The notes under the pieces are model-generated. The model worked only from the letters and a program-made list of their open reading frames with translations, had not been told where the DNA came from and made no database searches. A stretch of 64,000 bases of DNA from Ramlibacter pinisoli (GTDB taxonomy: Bacteria > Pseudomonadota > Gammaproteobacteria > Burkholderiales > Burkholderiaceae_C), in contig NZ_WSEL01000009.1 of NCBI RefSeq assembly GCF_009758015.1, positions 1,847,501 through 1,911,500 on the forward strand. Reading direction: 5' to 3'. This document shows positions 34,202-41,869 of this stretch, one piece after another. How positions within the stretch are numbered: the first letter of the stretch is position 1; every line of letters starts with the position of its first letter. A program made the translations under genes and the position numbers.

Positions 34202-34213
34202 GCCGGCCCCACC

Positions 34214-35080
34214 TCAGCGCGTCGCGCGCTTGGGCAGCCCGAACGCCTGGGCCCAGTAGATGCCGCCCTCGCTGCCTTTGTTCACGGCGTACGCCAGCCC
34301 CATCTCGGTGAAGCGCGGCTCCATGATGTTGGCGCAGTGCTCGGGACTGTGCAGCCAGTCCTGCATCACCTTCTCGGGCGTGGTCTGGCCCATGGCGATG
34401 TTCTCGCCGATGCTGCGCCAGTCGTAACCGACCCGGCTGGCGCGGTCGGCCGGCGAACTGCCGTCGCGTCCCCGGTGTTCCATGTAGCCGTAGCGGGCCA
34501 TCGACTCCGCATGCGTGGCCGCCGCACGCGTGAGCACCTCGTTGAGCGAGAGGGACGGCGCGGCGCCGAACGCCTGGCTGCCGCAGCGCCGCGGCTGCGT
34601 CCTGGCCTGGTTCACCAGCGTCAGCACGCGGGCGGCCACGGCACCGGCCGCGCCCTGCGCCGGCGGATCGAACGGCGCCGCGGCGACCAGCCAGTACGAG
34701 TTGCCGTTGCGCTGCAGGCCGACATCGAGCAGTTCCGGATTGCCCAGGGTGGAGCAGTGCTTCTGCTGCAGCGCCTGCGCCACCGCGTCCGGCGAGGCGT
34801 AGCCCTTGAACGTCCACTGGAAACTGCGGCGCGCCCGGTAGTCGCTGTCGTCGAGCGCGGTCTGCAGCGGGACGCCCCGCGACAACCGCCGAGCTGCCTC
34901 GGACAGCCTCGGCTGGGTTCGCAGCGCCGGTGCATCCGGATTGCACTGCTGCCGCGCCGCCTGCACGAGCGCGGCGGCATCGTCCCGGATCGGGTGCGCC
35001 TGCTGCTGGGCCTGCCCAGGGGTCACGGCCGCCAGCCCCAGGCCGAACAGCAGGTCGGGAAAGTTCGTCAGCAGTGACAT
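34214..35080 (-). CDS. CAP-domain (SCP/PR1-like) secreted protein
   Basis: 288 aa with an N-terminal hydrophobic segment ending AAVTPGQAQQ, a probable signal peptide. Residues about 35-140 are a divergent region with LNNEL-free but Cys-containing sequence. Residues about 150-285 are a CAP domain: LTLVNQARTQPRRCG, AATHAESMARYGYMEHRG, GENIAMGQTTPEKVMQDWLHSPEHCANIM and the terminal IYWAQAFG. Bacterial CAP proteins (YkwD type) are extracellular or periplasmic; their activity is largely unknown. It converges with mtgA, 12 nt apart. Confidence 0.9.
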   Translation of the reverse strand: MSLLTNFPDLLFGLGLAAVTPGQAQQQAHPIRDDAAALVQAARQQCNPDAPALRTQPRLSEAARRLSRGVPLQTALDDSDYRARRSFQWTFKGYASPDAVAQALQQKHCSTLGNPELLDVGLQRNGNSYWLVAAAPFDPPAQGAAGAVAARVLTLVNQARTQPRRCGSQAFGAAPSLSLNEVLTRAAATHAESMARYGYMEHRGRDGSSPADRASRVGYDWRSIGENIAMGQTTPEKVMQDWLHSPEHCANIMEPRFTEMGLAYAVNKGSEGGIYWAQAFGLPKRATR

Positions 35081-35194
35081 CGGCCCAGCGTAGCCACCGC
35101 GCCGTCGGGCAGGGGTGGCTCTGCGCCTTCATACGCAACAAAAGGTAGCTCGGCCGCACATCCCAGTGCCTCATCGGGTGCTTAAGATCCGCCC

Positions 35195-35806
35195 ATGCTT
35201 GCCAAGGCGATGAGCCTGTTCCTGCTGGGCCTGGTGCGCCTGCTCACCGGGGCACAGGCGCGCTGGTACGGCTGCCCGCCCAAGGCCGAACAGCGGATCT
35301 ATTTCGCCAACCACCAGAGCCATGCCGACCTGGTGATGATCTGGGCCGCCTTGCCGCAGGAACTGCGCAGCATCACCCGCCCCATCGCGGCCCGCGACTA
35401 CTGGACGACGAGCCGCCTGCGCGAGTGGATCACCACCCGGGTCTTCAACGCCATCTACATCGACCGCGCCCGCACCGGCGAGCAGGACCCGCTCGAGCCG
35501 CTGGTGCAGGCGCTGGCCAGCGGCGACTCCATCATCCTGTTCCCGGAAGGCACGCGCGGCCACGCCGAGGAACCCCAGCCGTTCAAAGCCGGGCTGTACA
35601 ACCTGGCGCTGCGGTTCCCCCAGGTGGTGCTGGTGCCCGCATGGATCGACAACGTGCAGCGGGTCATGCCCAAGGGCGAGGTGGTCCCGGTTCCGATCCT
35701 GTGCTCCGTCACCTTCGGCGCCCCGGTGGCGCTGGCGCCCGGCGAGGACCGGCACGCCTTCCTGCGCCGCGCCCGCGACGCGGTGATCGCCCTGCGCAAC
35801 GTCTGA
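35195..35806 (+). CDS. PlsC-family 1-acyl-glycerol-3-phosphate acyltransferase
   Basis: 203 aa. The acyltransferase motifs are NHQSHADLVMIWAAL (catalytic His/Asp: NHxxxxD) and ILFPEGTRGHAEE (block III). A hydrophobic N-terminus (MLAKAMSLFLLGLVRLLTG) should associate with the membrane. It acylates lysophospholipid-type acceptors. It is followed after 9 nt by a CdsA-like cytidylyltransferase, so the pair would make phosphatidate and then CDP-diacylglycerol. Confidence 0.9.
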   Translation: MLAKAMSLFLLGLVRLLTGAQARWYGCPPKAEQRIYFANHQSHADLVMIWAALPQELRSITRPIAARDYWTTSRLREWITTRVFNAIYIDRARTGEQDPLEPLVQALASGDSIILFPEGTRGHAEEPQPFKAGLYNLALRFPQVVLVPAWIDNVQRVMPKGEVVPVPILCSVTFGAPVALAPGEDRHAFLRRARDAVIALRNV

Positions 35807-35815
35807 GCCGCCACC

Positions 35816-36805
35816 ATGCTCTCGTTCCTGCGCAGCCTCACGCCCTCCCAGCAGGTGGGGGCGCTGTTCGTTTCCGTCTTCGGGCTCCTGGCGATCATCA
35901 GCATCGCCGCCTTCCTGCTGACCTTCCGCACGCGCAGCGACGCACGCGACGAGTCCCGGCACGAGGAACTGCGCAACTTCCGCCGGCTGCTGGGTACTTC
36001 CTGGTTCATGGTGACGGTGTTCTGGGCCGCCTGGGCGGCCGGGGACCTGATGGGCACGTTGCTGTTCGCGCTCATCGCCTTCCTGGCGCTGCGCGAATTC
36101 ATCACCCTGTCGCCCACCCGCCGAGCCGACCACCGCAGCCTGGTGCTGGCGTTCTTCGTCGTGCTGCCGGTGCAGTTCTGGCTGGCGGCGACGCGGCACT
36201 TCGACCTGTTCACAGTGTTCATCCCGGTGTATGTCTTCCTGGCGCTGCCGGTGGCGAGCGCGCTGGGCGGCGACACCCAGCGGTTCCTGGAGCGCAATGC
36301 CAAGCTCCAGTGGGGCATCGTGGTGTGCATCTACGGCATGAGCCACGTGCCGGCGTTGCTGCTGCTGGACTTCAGCCAGCGCAACTTCACCGGCAAGGGC
36401 GCCTTCCTGGTGTTCTTCATGGTGTTCGTGATCCAGACCTGCATGGTGGTGCAGCACCTGCTGACCCGCCGGCTACGGCGGCCGCCGAGCATTCCCGGCG
36501 TGAGCAGCAGCTTCAACTGGCCTTGCTGGGCCGCCGGCATGGCGGCGGGCAGCCTGCTGGGCGGCGCCCTGTCGTTCATCACGCCCTTCACGCTGGGCCA
36601 GGCAGTGGGAATGGCGGCCATCGCCTGTGCCGCGGGGTCGCTCGGACACCTGGTGATGAAGGCCCTCAAGCGCGACCGCGGCGTGCCGGCGTGGGGCCCC
36701 CGGGCCGCCGTCACCGGCGCCAACGGCCTGCTGGACCGCGTCGACGCGCTGTGCTTCGGCGCGCCGATCTTCTTCCACTCGGTGCGTTGGTACTTCGGCG
36801 CCTGA
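35816..36805 (+). CDS. Phosphatidate cytidylyltransferase (CdsA-like)
   Basis: 329 aa polytopic membrane protein with about eight hydrophobic segments. The C-terminal CdsA signature is present in the form LVMKALKRDRGVPAWG followed by TGANGLLDRVDALCFGAP, giving the conserved Lys/Arg-Asp-x-Gly and Asp-Arg-x-Asp residues. It is the YnbB-type variant rather than the housekeeping CdsA beside the lpx genes. It probably makes CDP-diacylglycerol with the phosphatidate from the upstream PlsC-type enzyme. It converges with tusA, 15 nt apart. Confidence 0.88.
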   Translation: MLSFLRSLTPSQQVGALFVSVFGLLAIISIAAFLLTFRTRSDARDESRHEELRNFRRLLGTSWFMVTVFWAAWAAGDLMGTLLFALIAFLALREFITLSPTRRADHRSLVLAFFVVLPVQFWLAATRHFDLFTVFIPVYVFLALPVASALGGDTQRFLERNAKLQWGIVVCIYGMSHVPALLLLDFSQRNFTGKGAFLVFFMVFVIQTCMVVQHLLTRRLRRPPSIPGVSSSFNWPCWAAGMAAGSLLGGALSFITPFTLGQAVGMAAIACAAGSLGHLVMKALKRDRGVPAWGPRAAVTGANGLLDRVDALCFGAPIFFHSVRWYFGA

Positions 36806-36820
36806 GGGCGCGAACGACGC

Positions 36821-37048
36821 CTAGCGGCGGCGCAGGACGTGGATGAACTCCTCGCCCAGCTGCTGCTGCTCGACCAGCTCGTTGCCGGTCTGGCGGGCGA
36901 AAGCCTGGAAGTCGCGCATCGAGCCCGGATCGGTAGCGACCACCCGCAGCAGCTGGCCCGTCAGCATGTCCGTGAGCGCCTTCTTGGCGCGCAGGATGGG
37001 CAGCGGGCAGTTGAGGCCGCGGGTGTCGATTTCCTTGTCGATGGTCAT
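36821..37048 (-). CDS. tusA: TusA/SirA-family sulfurtransferase
   Basis: 75 aa. The start at ATG 37048 gives [20 protein letters not shown], with the family CPxP motif and sulfur-carrying Cys14; a longer frame upstream is spurious. TusA-type proteins relay persulfide sulfur, for example to tRNA thiolation or sulfur oxidation. No other tus or dsr gene is near, so its partner is not shown by context. Confidence 0.9.
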   Translation of the reverse strand: MTIDKEIDTRGLNCPLPILRAKKALTDMLTGQLLRVVATDPGSMRDFQAFARQTGNELVEQQQLGEEFIHVLRRR

Positions 37049-37117
37049 GGAGGGCCCTGGCGAGATGAGGCCGATTCTAGGCCGAAGCACGGCACCAGGC
37101 CGACGCTGCCGCCAGCG

Positions 37118-37126
37118 TGCTATGAT
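37118..37126 (+). promoter_or_regulatory. Extended -10 promoter of rpmB-rpmG
   Basis: TGCTATGAT is an extended -10 element (TGn plus TATGAT) about 150 nt before rpmB. No good -35 is visible at 16-18 nt, which is typical of extended -10 promoters. It is the best promoter match in the 229-nt gap between tusA and rpmB. Confidence 0.6.
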
Positions 37127-37132
37127 CGCAGG

Positions 37133-37277
37133 CTTTGCCGGCATCCCACCTGGGAAGGTGGTCGAACGGCAGATGGGTTACCGCCACCCGACTTGGCGAG
37201 GTGAGGCGAGTTTCGCGAGGGCCGCAACGCAAGCCGTTGCGCCCGACAGTGGCCGCCGATTTTTCTGGAGTGCTTCC
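37133..37277 (+). ncRNA. Structured 5' leader of rpmB-rpmG (candidate cis-regulatory RNA)
   Basis: The roughly 145-nt untranslated leader can fold into at least two strong hairpins: CCACCT/AGGTGG closing a GGGA (GNRA-type) tetraloop at 37146-37161, and a 10-bp stem with one bulge at 37219-37244 around CAAGC. A smaller CGCC/GGCG stem may lie between. No leader peptide with a ribosome site is seen. Ribosomal-protein genes are often autoregulated by such leaders; that role is inferred. Confidence 0.45.
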
Positions 37278-37511
37278 ATGGCACGCGTCTGCGACGTCAC
37301 GGGCAAGGGCCCGATGGTGGGAAACAACGTTTCCCACGCGAACAACAAAACCAAGCGCCGGTTCCTGCCGAACCTGCAATACCGCCGTTTCTGGGTCGAG
37401 AGCGAAAGCCGCTGGGTGCGCCTGCGCGTGTCCAACGCCGCCGTGCGCCTGATCGACAAGAATGGCATCGAAGCCGTGCTCGCGGACATGCGCGCCCGCG
37501 GCCAGGCCTAA
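37278..37511 (+). CDS. rpmB: 50S ribosomal protein L28
   Basis: 77 aa. [20 protein letters not shown], then [13 protein letters not shown], is the L28 N-terminus. The Cys-containing zinc-type motif of other lineages is absent, as usual for proteobacteria. GGAG lies 7 nt before ATG 37278. It is followed 18 nt later by rpmG, the conserved L28-L33 pair. Confidence 0.98.
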   Translation: MARVCDVTGKGPMVGNNVSHANNKTKRRFLPNLQYRRFWVESESRWVRLRVSNAAVRLIDKNGIEAVLADMRARGQA

Positions 37512-37529
37512 CCGAGAAGGAGCAGCACC

Positions 37530-37700
37530 ATGGCTAGCAAAGGCGGACGCGAAAAGATCAAGCTGGAGTCCACGGCGGGCACCGGCCACTTCTACACGAC
37601 CAGCAAGAACAAGAAGACGATGCCCGAGAAGATGTCGATCATGAAGTTCGACCCCAAGGCTCGCAAGCACGTCGAGTACAAGGAAACGAAGCTGAAGTAA
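37530..37700 (+). CDS. rpmG: 50S ribosomal protein L33
   Basis: 56 aa, ATG 37530 to TAA 37700, preceded by AGAAGGAG. It reads [20 protein letters not shown], then FYTTSKNKK, the proteobacterial L33 pattern, ending [11 protein letters not shown]. It is the second gene of the rpmB-rpmG operon. A terminator follows about 50 nt downstream. Confidence 0.98.
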   Translation: MASKGGREKIKLESTAGTGHFYTTSKNKKTMPEKMSIMKFDPKARKHVEYKETKLK

Positions 37701-37748
37701 GCAGCACCGCTGCGCTTCGACTTCTCCCCGCCCAGGCGGGGATCCAGG

Positions 37749-37773
37749 AAAGCCCCGCACTGCGGGGCTTTTT
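37749..37773 (+). terminator. Rho-independent terminator of rpmB-rpmG
   Basis: AAAGCCCCGC pairs with GCGGGGCTTT (10 bp, loop ACT) and runs into five T residues. A second GC-rich hairpin without a T-tract precedes it at 37726-37741. Confidence 0.9.
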
Positions 37774-37830
37774 CGTTTCCGGATCCGGATAGCCCTCCGA
37801 CCTTTCCCTCGCCCGTCGCTGGCGACGCCC

Positions 37831-37870
37831 AAAAGACAACAGCCTGCGACCGTTGGGCCGCAGGCTGTTG
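37831..37870 (-). terminator. Terminator-like hairpin after the desaturase gene
   Basis: On the minus strand CAACAGCCTGCG pairs with CGCAGGCTGTTG (12 bp, 10-nt loop), followed by TCTTTTGGG. It lies 36 nt past the desaturase stop codon. The U-tract is short but the stem is long and perfect. Confidence 0.75.
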
Positions 37871-37905
37871 CCGGGGAGCTGGTGCGGGCGCGGTGCGCCC
37901 GCAGG

Positions 37906-39120
37906 TCAGGCGTTCGCGGCGCGCAGGCGCAGCGAGAACTGGCGCAGCGCCTCGATGCCGCTTTCCTCCGCCCGCCGGCACCAGGCCTGCAGGTCGGCTG
38001 CGAGCTGCTCGCGCGACTGGGAGGTGTTGAGCCACATCTGGCGCAGTTCCTCGCGCATGGTGACCATCTGGTCCAGCACCGGGTGGGCGGCACGGGCGCG
38101 CTCGAGCTGGACCCGGGCCGAGGCCGGCACCCGGTCGTCGTCGCGGTGCAGCCAGCGGCGGGCCGCCTTGAGCGGCGACAGGTCGGCCTTCTTCTCCTTG
38201 AGAAGCTCGATTTCCGACTTGCAGACCCGGCGCATTTCGCGGGCGTAGCCGGCCATCACCTCGTAGCGGTGGGCAATGAGCGCCTCCAGCGTCTTCTCGT
38301 CGGCGACCGGCTTGACCGCGCCCAGGCGCAGCTTGGGCGGAACCTTCTTGACCTTGGCCCAGCCGATGCGCTGCATGGCCTGGATGTAGACCCAGCCGAT
38401 GTCGAACTCGTAGGGCTTGACCGAGAACTTGGCCGAGGTCGGGTAGGTGTGGTGGTTGTTGTGCAGTTCCTCGCCGCCGATGATCAGGCCCCAGGGCGAG
38501 ATGTTGGTGCTGGCGTCCGGCGCCTCGAAGTTGCGGTAACCCCAGTAGTGGCCGATGCCGTTGATGATGCCGGCCGCCGTGATCGGGATCCACAGCATCT
38601 GCACCGCCCAGACGGCGGCACCGAGGGCGCCGAACAGGGCCAGGTCGAGGATGAGCATCACGCCCACGCCCTGCCAGCTGTAGCGGGTGTACAGGTTGCG
38701 CTCGATCCAGTCGTCGGGCGTGCCGTGGCCGAACTTGGCCATGGTTTCCTTGTTCTTGGCCTCGGCACGGTAGAGCTCGGCGCCGCGCCACAGCACGGTT
38801 TCGATGCCGCGGGTCTGCGGGCTGTGCGGGTCGTCGGCGGTCTCGCACTTGGCGTGGTGCTTGCGGTGGATCGCCACCCACTCCTTGGTCACCATGCCGG
38901 TGCCCAGCCACAGCCAGAAGCGGAAGAAGTGCGACGGGATGGGGCCCAGGTCCATCGCACGGTGGGCCTGCGTGCGGTGCAGGAAGATGGTGACCGCGGC
39001 GATGGTCACGTGCGTGGTGGCCAGCGTGTACAGGACGACCTGCCACCAGGGCAGATTCCAGAGGCCGTGGGCCAGCCAGTCGATCGCCGCGTTCAGCACG
39101 GCCCAGTCGGGAAGAAACAT
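37906..39120 (-). CDS. Delta-9-type acyl desaturase with transposase-like tail
   Basis: 404 aa integral membrane di-iron desaturase. Histidine boxes are intact: HRTQAH (48-53), HRKHH (85-89) and HNNHH (220-224). Four or so transmembrane segments flank them. Length beyond the catalytic part is unusual: residues about 270-404 are a charged, helical tail. Within it, DLQAWCRRAEESGI and ALRQFSLRLR resemble the end of ISL3-type transposase DDE domains. I recall the same tail in Pseudomonas DesA-type enzymes, so it looks like a family trait and not a local insertion. The gene introduces double bonds into membrane acyl chains. A TTGAC-N4-GTCAA palindrome lies 116 nt upstream. Confidence 0.93.
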   Translation of the reverse strand: MFLPDWAVLNAAIDWLAHGLWNLPWWQVVLYTLATTHVTIAAVTIFLHRTQAHRAMDLGPIPSHFFRFWLWLGTGMVTKEWVAIHRKHHAKCETADDPHSPQTRGIETVLWRGAELYRAEAKNKETMAKFGHGTPDDWIERNLYTRYSWQGVGVMLILDLALFGALGAAVWAVQMLWIPITAAGIINGIGHYWGYRNFEAPDASTNISPWGLIIGGEELHNNHHTYPTSAKFSVKPYEFDIGWVYIQAMQRIGWAKVKKVPPKLRLGAVKPVADEKTLEALIAHRYEVMAGYAREMRRVCKSEIELLKEKKADLSPLKAARRWLHRDDDRVPASARVQLERARAAHPVLDQMVTMREELRQMWLNTSQSREQLAADLQAWCRRAEESGIEALRQFSLRLRAANA

Positions 39121-39235
39121 AAGGTGAGGAGGTCTCGCAAGTCAGGCGCGGGCAGGGATGCCGCAACCCATCCGAGCCATTTTAGGCCTAGGGGTTCCCG
39201 GCGGCCTCAAATTTGTGCTATTTGCGCGTAAAGGA

Positions 39236-39249
39236 TTGACTCTCGTCAA
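39236..39249. promoter_or_regulatory. Palindrome TTGAC-N4-GTCAA upstream of desaturase
   Basis: A perfect 5+5 inverted repeat in an AT-richer stretch between the desaturase and rsmB genes. It could be a regulator site for the desaturase; on the minus strand its TTGACG could also serve as a -35 element, although no good -10 is spaced correctly. Function is not established. Confidence 0.35.
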
Positions 39250-39264
39250 CCCTGCCGCGCCGGC

Positions 39265-40533
39265 TCAGCGGCGCTCCCAGGCCGCCGCGAAGAACCCGTC
39301 GGTCTGGTGGCGGTGCGGCCACAGGCGCAGGTAGGCACCGCCGTCCGGCCCGGCCGTCAGCCCCGGCTGGGTCACCTTGACGTGTTGCAGGATGTCAGCG
39401 ACCGGGAGGGGCCGGAACGTCTCGGCCAGCTCGGCCGTGAAGGCCGCGGCGATGTCCTCGTTCTCCGCCGGCAGCACGCTGCAGGTGGCATAGACCAGCC
39501 GGCCGCCTGACTTGAGCAGACGGGCGGCACTGCGCAGGATGGCGGCCTGCTTGACGGTCATCTCCGCCACGGCCTGGGGCGATTGCCGCCATTTCAGGTC
39601 CGGGTTGCGGCGCAGGGTGCCCAGCCCCGAACAGGGCGCGTCGACGATCACCCGGTCGATCTTGCCCGCCAGCCGCTTGATGCGCTCGTCGCGCTCGTGG
39701 GCGATGGCCGCCGGATGCACGTTGCTGAGCTTGCTGCGCGCCAGGCGGGGCTTGAGCGCCTCGAGGCGGTGGGCCGAGGTGTCGAACGCATAGAGACGCC
39801 CGGTGCTGCGCATCACGGCGCCCAAGGCCAGCGTCTTGCCGCCGGCGCCGGCGCAGAAGTCGACCACCATTTCGCCGCGCCGTGCCTCCAGCAGCAGGGC
39901 CAGCAGCTGGGAGCCCTCGTCCTGCACCTCGAAGGCACCGCGGGTGAACGCCTCGAGCCTGGTCAGCGCAGGCTTGTCGGCCAGGCGCAGCCCCCAGGGC
40001 GAATACGGCGTCGCAACGGCGGCGATGCCCGCCCGCCGCAGTTCGGCCTGGACATCCTCGCGCTTGTCGGTAAAGGCATTGACCCGCAGGTCCAGCGGGG
40101 CCGGCTCGTTGAAGCACTCTGCCAGGGCCCAGAACTCGGCCCCCAGCTGCGCCTTCAACGGCTCGACCAGCCACTCGGGCAGGTTGTGCCGGTGCCGCTC
40201 CAGCAGAGCCTGGCGGTCGACCGCGTCGCACTGCGCCAGCCAGCGCTTTTCCGGCTCGTCCAGCGCAGCCAGCAGGAAGTCACGCGGGCCCTGGAAGCCC
40301 AGGATGGCCAGCCGCCTCGCCTTGGGCCCGCTGCCCGACGGCGCCAGGTGGTCGAACAGCAGCTTGCGGCGCAGCACCGCGTACACCGTCTCGGCCAGCG
40401 TCCCACGCTCGCGCGGACCGAGCGAGCGGTGCTCGCGGAAGTAGCGCGACACGACGGCGTCGGCCGGGTGCTCGAAGGTCAGGACATCCTGCAACAGCTC
40501 GCTGCAGGCACCGAGGATGGCCTTGGGATGCAT
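39265..40533 (-). CDS. RsmB/NOP-family RNA (cytosine-C5) methyltransferase
   Basis: 422 aa. An N-terminal NusB-like region is followed by the SAM-dependent m5C methyltransferase fold: EVQDEGSQLLALLL, DFCAGAGGKTLALGA, and the two catalytic-cysteine motifs DAPCSGLGTLRRNPDLKW and YATCSVLPAENE. The order matches 16S rRNA m5C967 methyltransferases (RsmB) or close paralogues; the exact target base is not certain, because the usual fmt neighbour is absent. It follows purN by 3 nt and is likely cotranscribed. Confidence 0.9.
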   Translation of the reverse strand: MHPKAILGACSELLQDVLTFEHPADAVVSRYFREHRSLGPRERGTLAETVYAVLRRKLLFDHLAPSGSGPKARRLAILGFQGPRDFLLAALDEPEKRWLAQCDAVDRQALLERHRHNLPEWLVEPLKAQLGAEFWALAECFNEPAPLDLRVNAFTDKREDVQAELRRAGIAAVATPYSPWGLRLADKPALTRLEAFTRGAFEVQDEGSQLLALLLEARRGEMVVDFCAGAGGKTLALGAVMRSTGRLYAFDTSAHRLEALKPRLARSKLSNVHPAAIAHERDERIKRLAGKIDRVIVDAPCSGLGTLRRNPDLKWRQSPQAVAEMTVKQAAILRSAARLLKSGGRLVYATCSVLPAENEDIAAAFTAELAETFRPLPVADILQHVKVTQPGLTAGPDGGAYLRLWPHRHQTDGFFAAAWERR

Positions 40534-40536
40534 CGC

Positions 40537-41121
40537 TCAGAGCCCCCCGCGCAGCAGCGCCTCGATGGCACGCGGATAGATGCGGTGCTCCTGCGTCAGC
40601 ACGCGGGCAGCGAGCGCCGCCTCGGTGTCGCCGGGCAGGACCGGAACCACCGCCTGCTCGAGGATGGGGCCGTGGTCGAGCTCGGCGGTCACCTGGTGCA
40701 CGGTGGCGCCGGCGAAGCGGCAGCCCGCCTCGATGGCGCGGCGGTGGGTGTGCAGGCCGGGGAAGGCCGGCAGCAGCGAGGGATGGATGTTCAGCAGCCG
40801 GCCCTGGTAGCGGCCGACGAAGCCGGGCGTGAGGATGCGCATGAAGCCGGCCAGCGCCACCAGCCAGGGCTGGTGGCGGTCGATCGCCGCGACCAGCTGC
40901 GCCTCGAACGGCTCGCGGCCCTCGAACTGCTTGTGGTCGACCACCTCCGCGGCGATGCCCTGCTCGCGAGCGAAGGCCAGGCCGCCGGCATCGGGACGGT
41001 TGCTCACCACGGCCGCCACCTGGGCGTCGTGGCGGTGGGCCCACTCGCCGCGCTGGGCCGCGCGCACGATGGCGGCCATGTTCGAGCCCCCGCCCGAGAT
41101 CAGAATCACGATGTTCTTCAT
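40537..41121 (-). CDS. purN: Phosphoribosylglycinamide formyltransferase PurN
   Basis: 194 aa. It transfers a formyl group from 10-formyl-THF to GAR in purine synthesis. It begins [19 protein letters not shown]; the catalytic Asn/His/Asp set appears in [18 protein letters not shown] and [15 protein letters not shown]. Full length. It heads a two-gene unit with the rRNA methyltransferase and is divergent from yceH across 26 nt. Confidence 0.97.
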   Translation of the reverse strand: MKNIVILISGGGSNMAAIVRAAQRGEWAHRHDAQVAAVVSNRPDAGGLAFAREQGIAAEVVDHKQFEGREPFEAQLVAAIDRHQPWLVALAGFMRILTPGFVGRYQGRLLNIHPSLLPAFPGLHTHRRAIEAGCRFAGATVHQVTAELDHGPILEQAVVPVLPGDTEAALAARVLTQEHRIYPRAIEALLRGGL

Positions 41122-41147
41122 TCGGCAGCGATTGTCCCATCCTCCCC

Positions 41148-41819
41148 ATGCGACCCCTGACCCTGATCGAAACGCGCGTGCTCGGCACGCTGATGGAAAA
41201 GGCCCGCACCGTTCCGGACAGCTACCCGCTGTCGCTGAACGCGCTGGTGGCCGGCTGCAACCAGAAGAGCGCCCGCGATCCTCTGCTGGAGGTGACCGAC
41301 GCCCAGGCGCAGGAAGCCCTGGACGAGCTCAAGCGGCTGGCGCTCGTCTTCGAGACCAGTGGCAGCCGCGTCACCCGCTGGGAGCACAACTTCGAGCGCG
41401 TCCTGGGCGTGCCCAGCCAGTCCTCGGCACTGCTGGGCCTGCTCATGCTGCGCGGGCCGCAGACCGCAGGCGAGCTGCGCATCAACAGCGAACGCTGGCA
41501 TCGCTTCGCCGACATCTCCTCGGTCGAGGCCTTCCTGGCCGAACTGGAGGAGCGCTCGGCCGACAAGGGCGGGGCCCTCGTCGCGCGCCTGCCCAAGGCC
41601 CCGGGAGCGCGCGAACAGCGCTGGGCACACCTGCTGTCCGGCGCCCTGGCCGACAACGCCGGCGCGCGGGACGCCTCGCGCGAGCCGGCGCGGGAAGCGG
41701 CGCCCGCCGGCTTGGCCGGGCGGCTGCAGGCACTCGAGGGCGAGGTCGCCGTGCTGCGCGAAGAACTGCAGAGCCTGCGCGAATCCCTCGGCTTGTCACG
41801 ACTCGGACAGGACCGATAG
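41148..41819 (+). CDS. yceH: YceH-family (DUF480) protein
   Basis: 223 aa. The N-terminal sequence [30 protein letters not shown] is diagnostic of the UPF0502/YceH family, which folds as two winged-helix domains. ACNQKSxR-type (here [10 protein letters not shown]) and [14 protein letters not shown] follow. The C-terminal 50 residues are a coiled coil. The molecular role is unknown; DNA or protein binding is the usual guess. Confidence 0.92.
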   Translation: MRPLTLIETRVLGTLMEKARTVPDSYPLSLNALVAGCNQKSARDPLLEVTDAQAQEALDELKRLALVFETSGSRVTRWEHNFERVLGVPSQSSALLGLLMLRGPQTAGELRINSERWHRFADISSVEAFLAELEERSADKGGALVARLPKAPGAREQRWAHLLSGALADNAGARDASREPAREAAPAGLAGRLQALEGEVAVLREELQSLRESLGLSRLGQDR

Positions 41820-41869
41820 CACGCCCGTGCTAGAAACCGCGTTCGCATCGCATACCGGAGACACCCCCC

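Noticed and set aside
37170..37200. GATGGGTTACCG in the rpmB leader as a cyclic-di-GMP (GEMM) riboswitch
   Set aside because: Only a short local likeness to the end of GEMM RNAs; the tetraloop/receptor and preceding helix are not recognisable.
37906..38320. A recent insertion-sequence fragment fused to the desaturase
   Set aside because: No terminal inverted repeats or target duplication are visible, and the tail seems to be shared by distant homologues, so it is a family feature.
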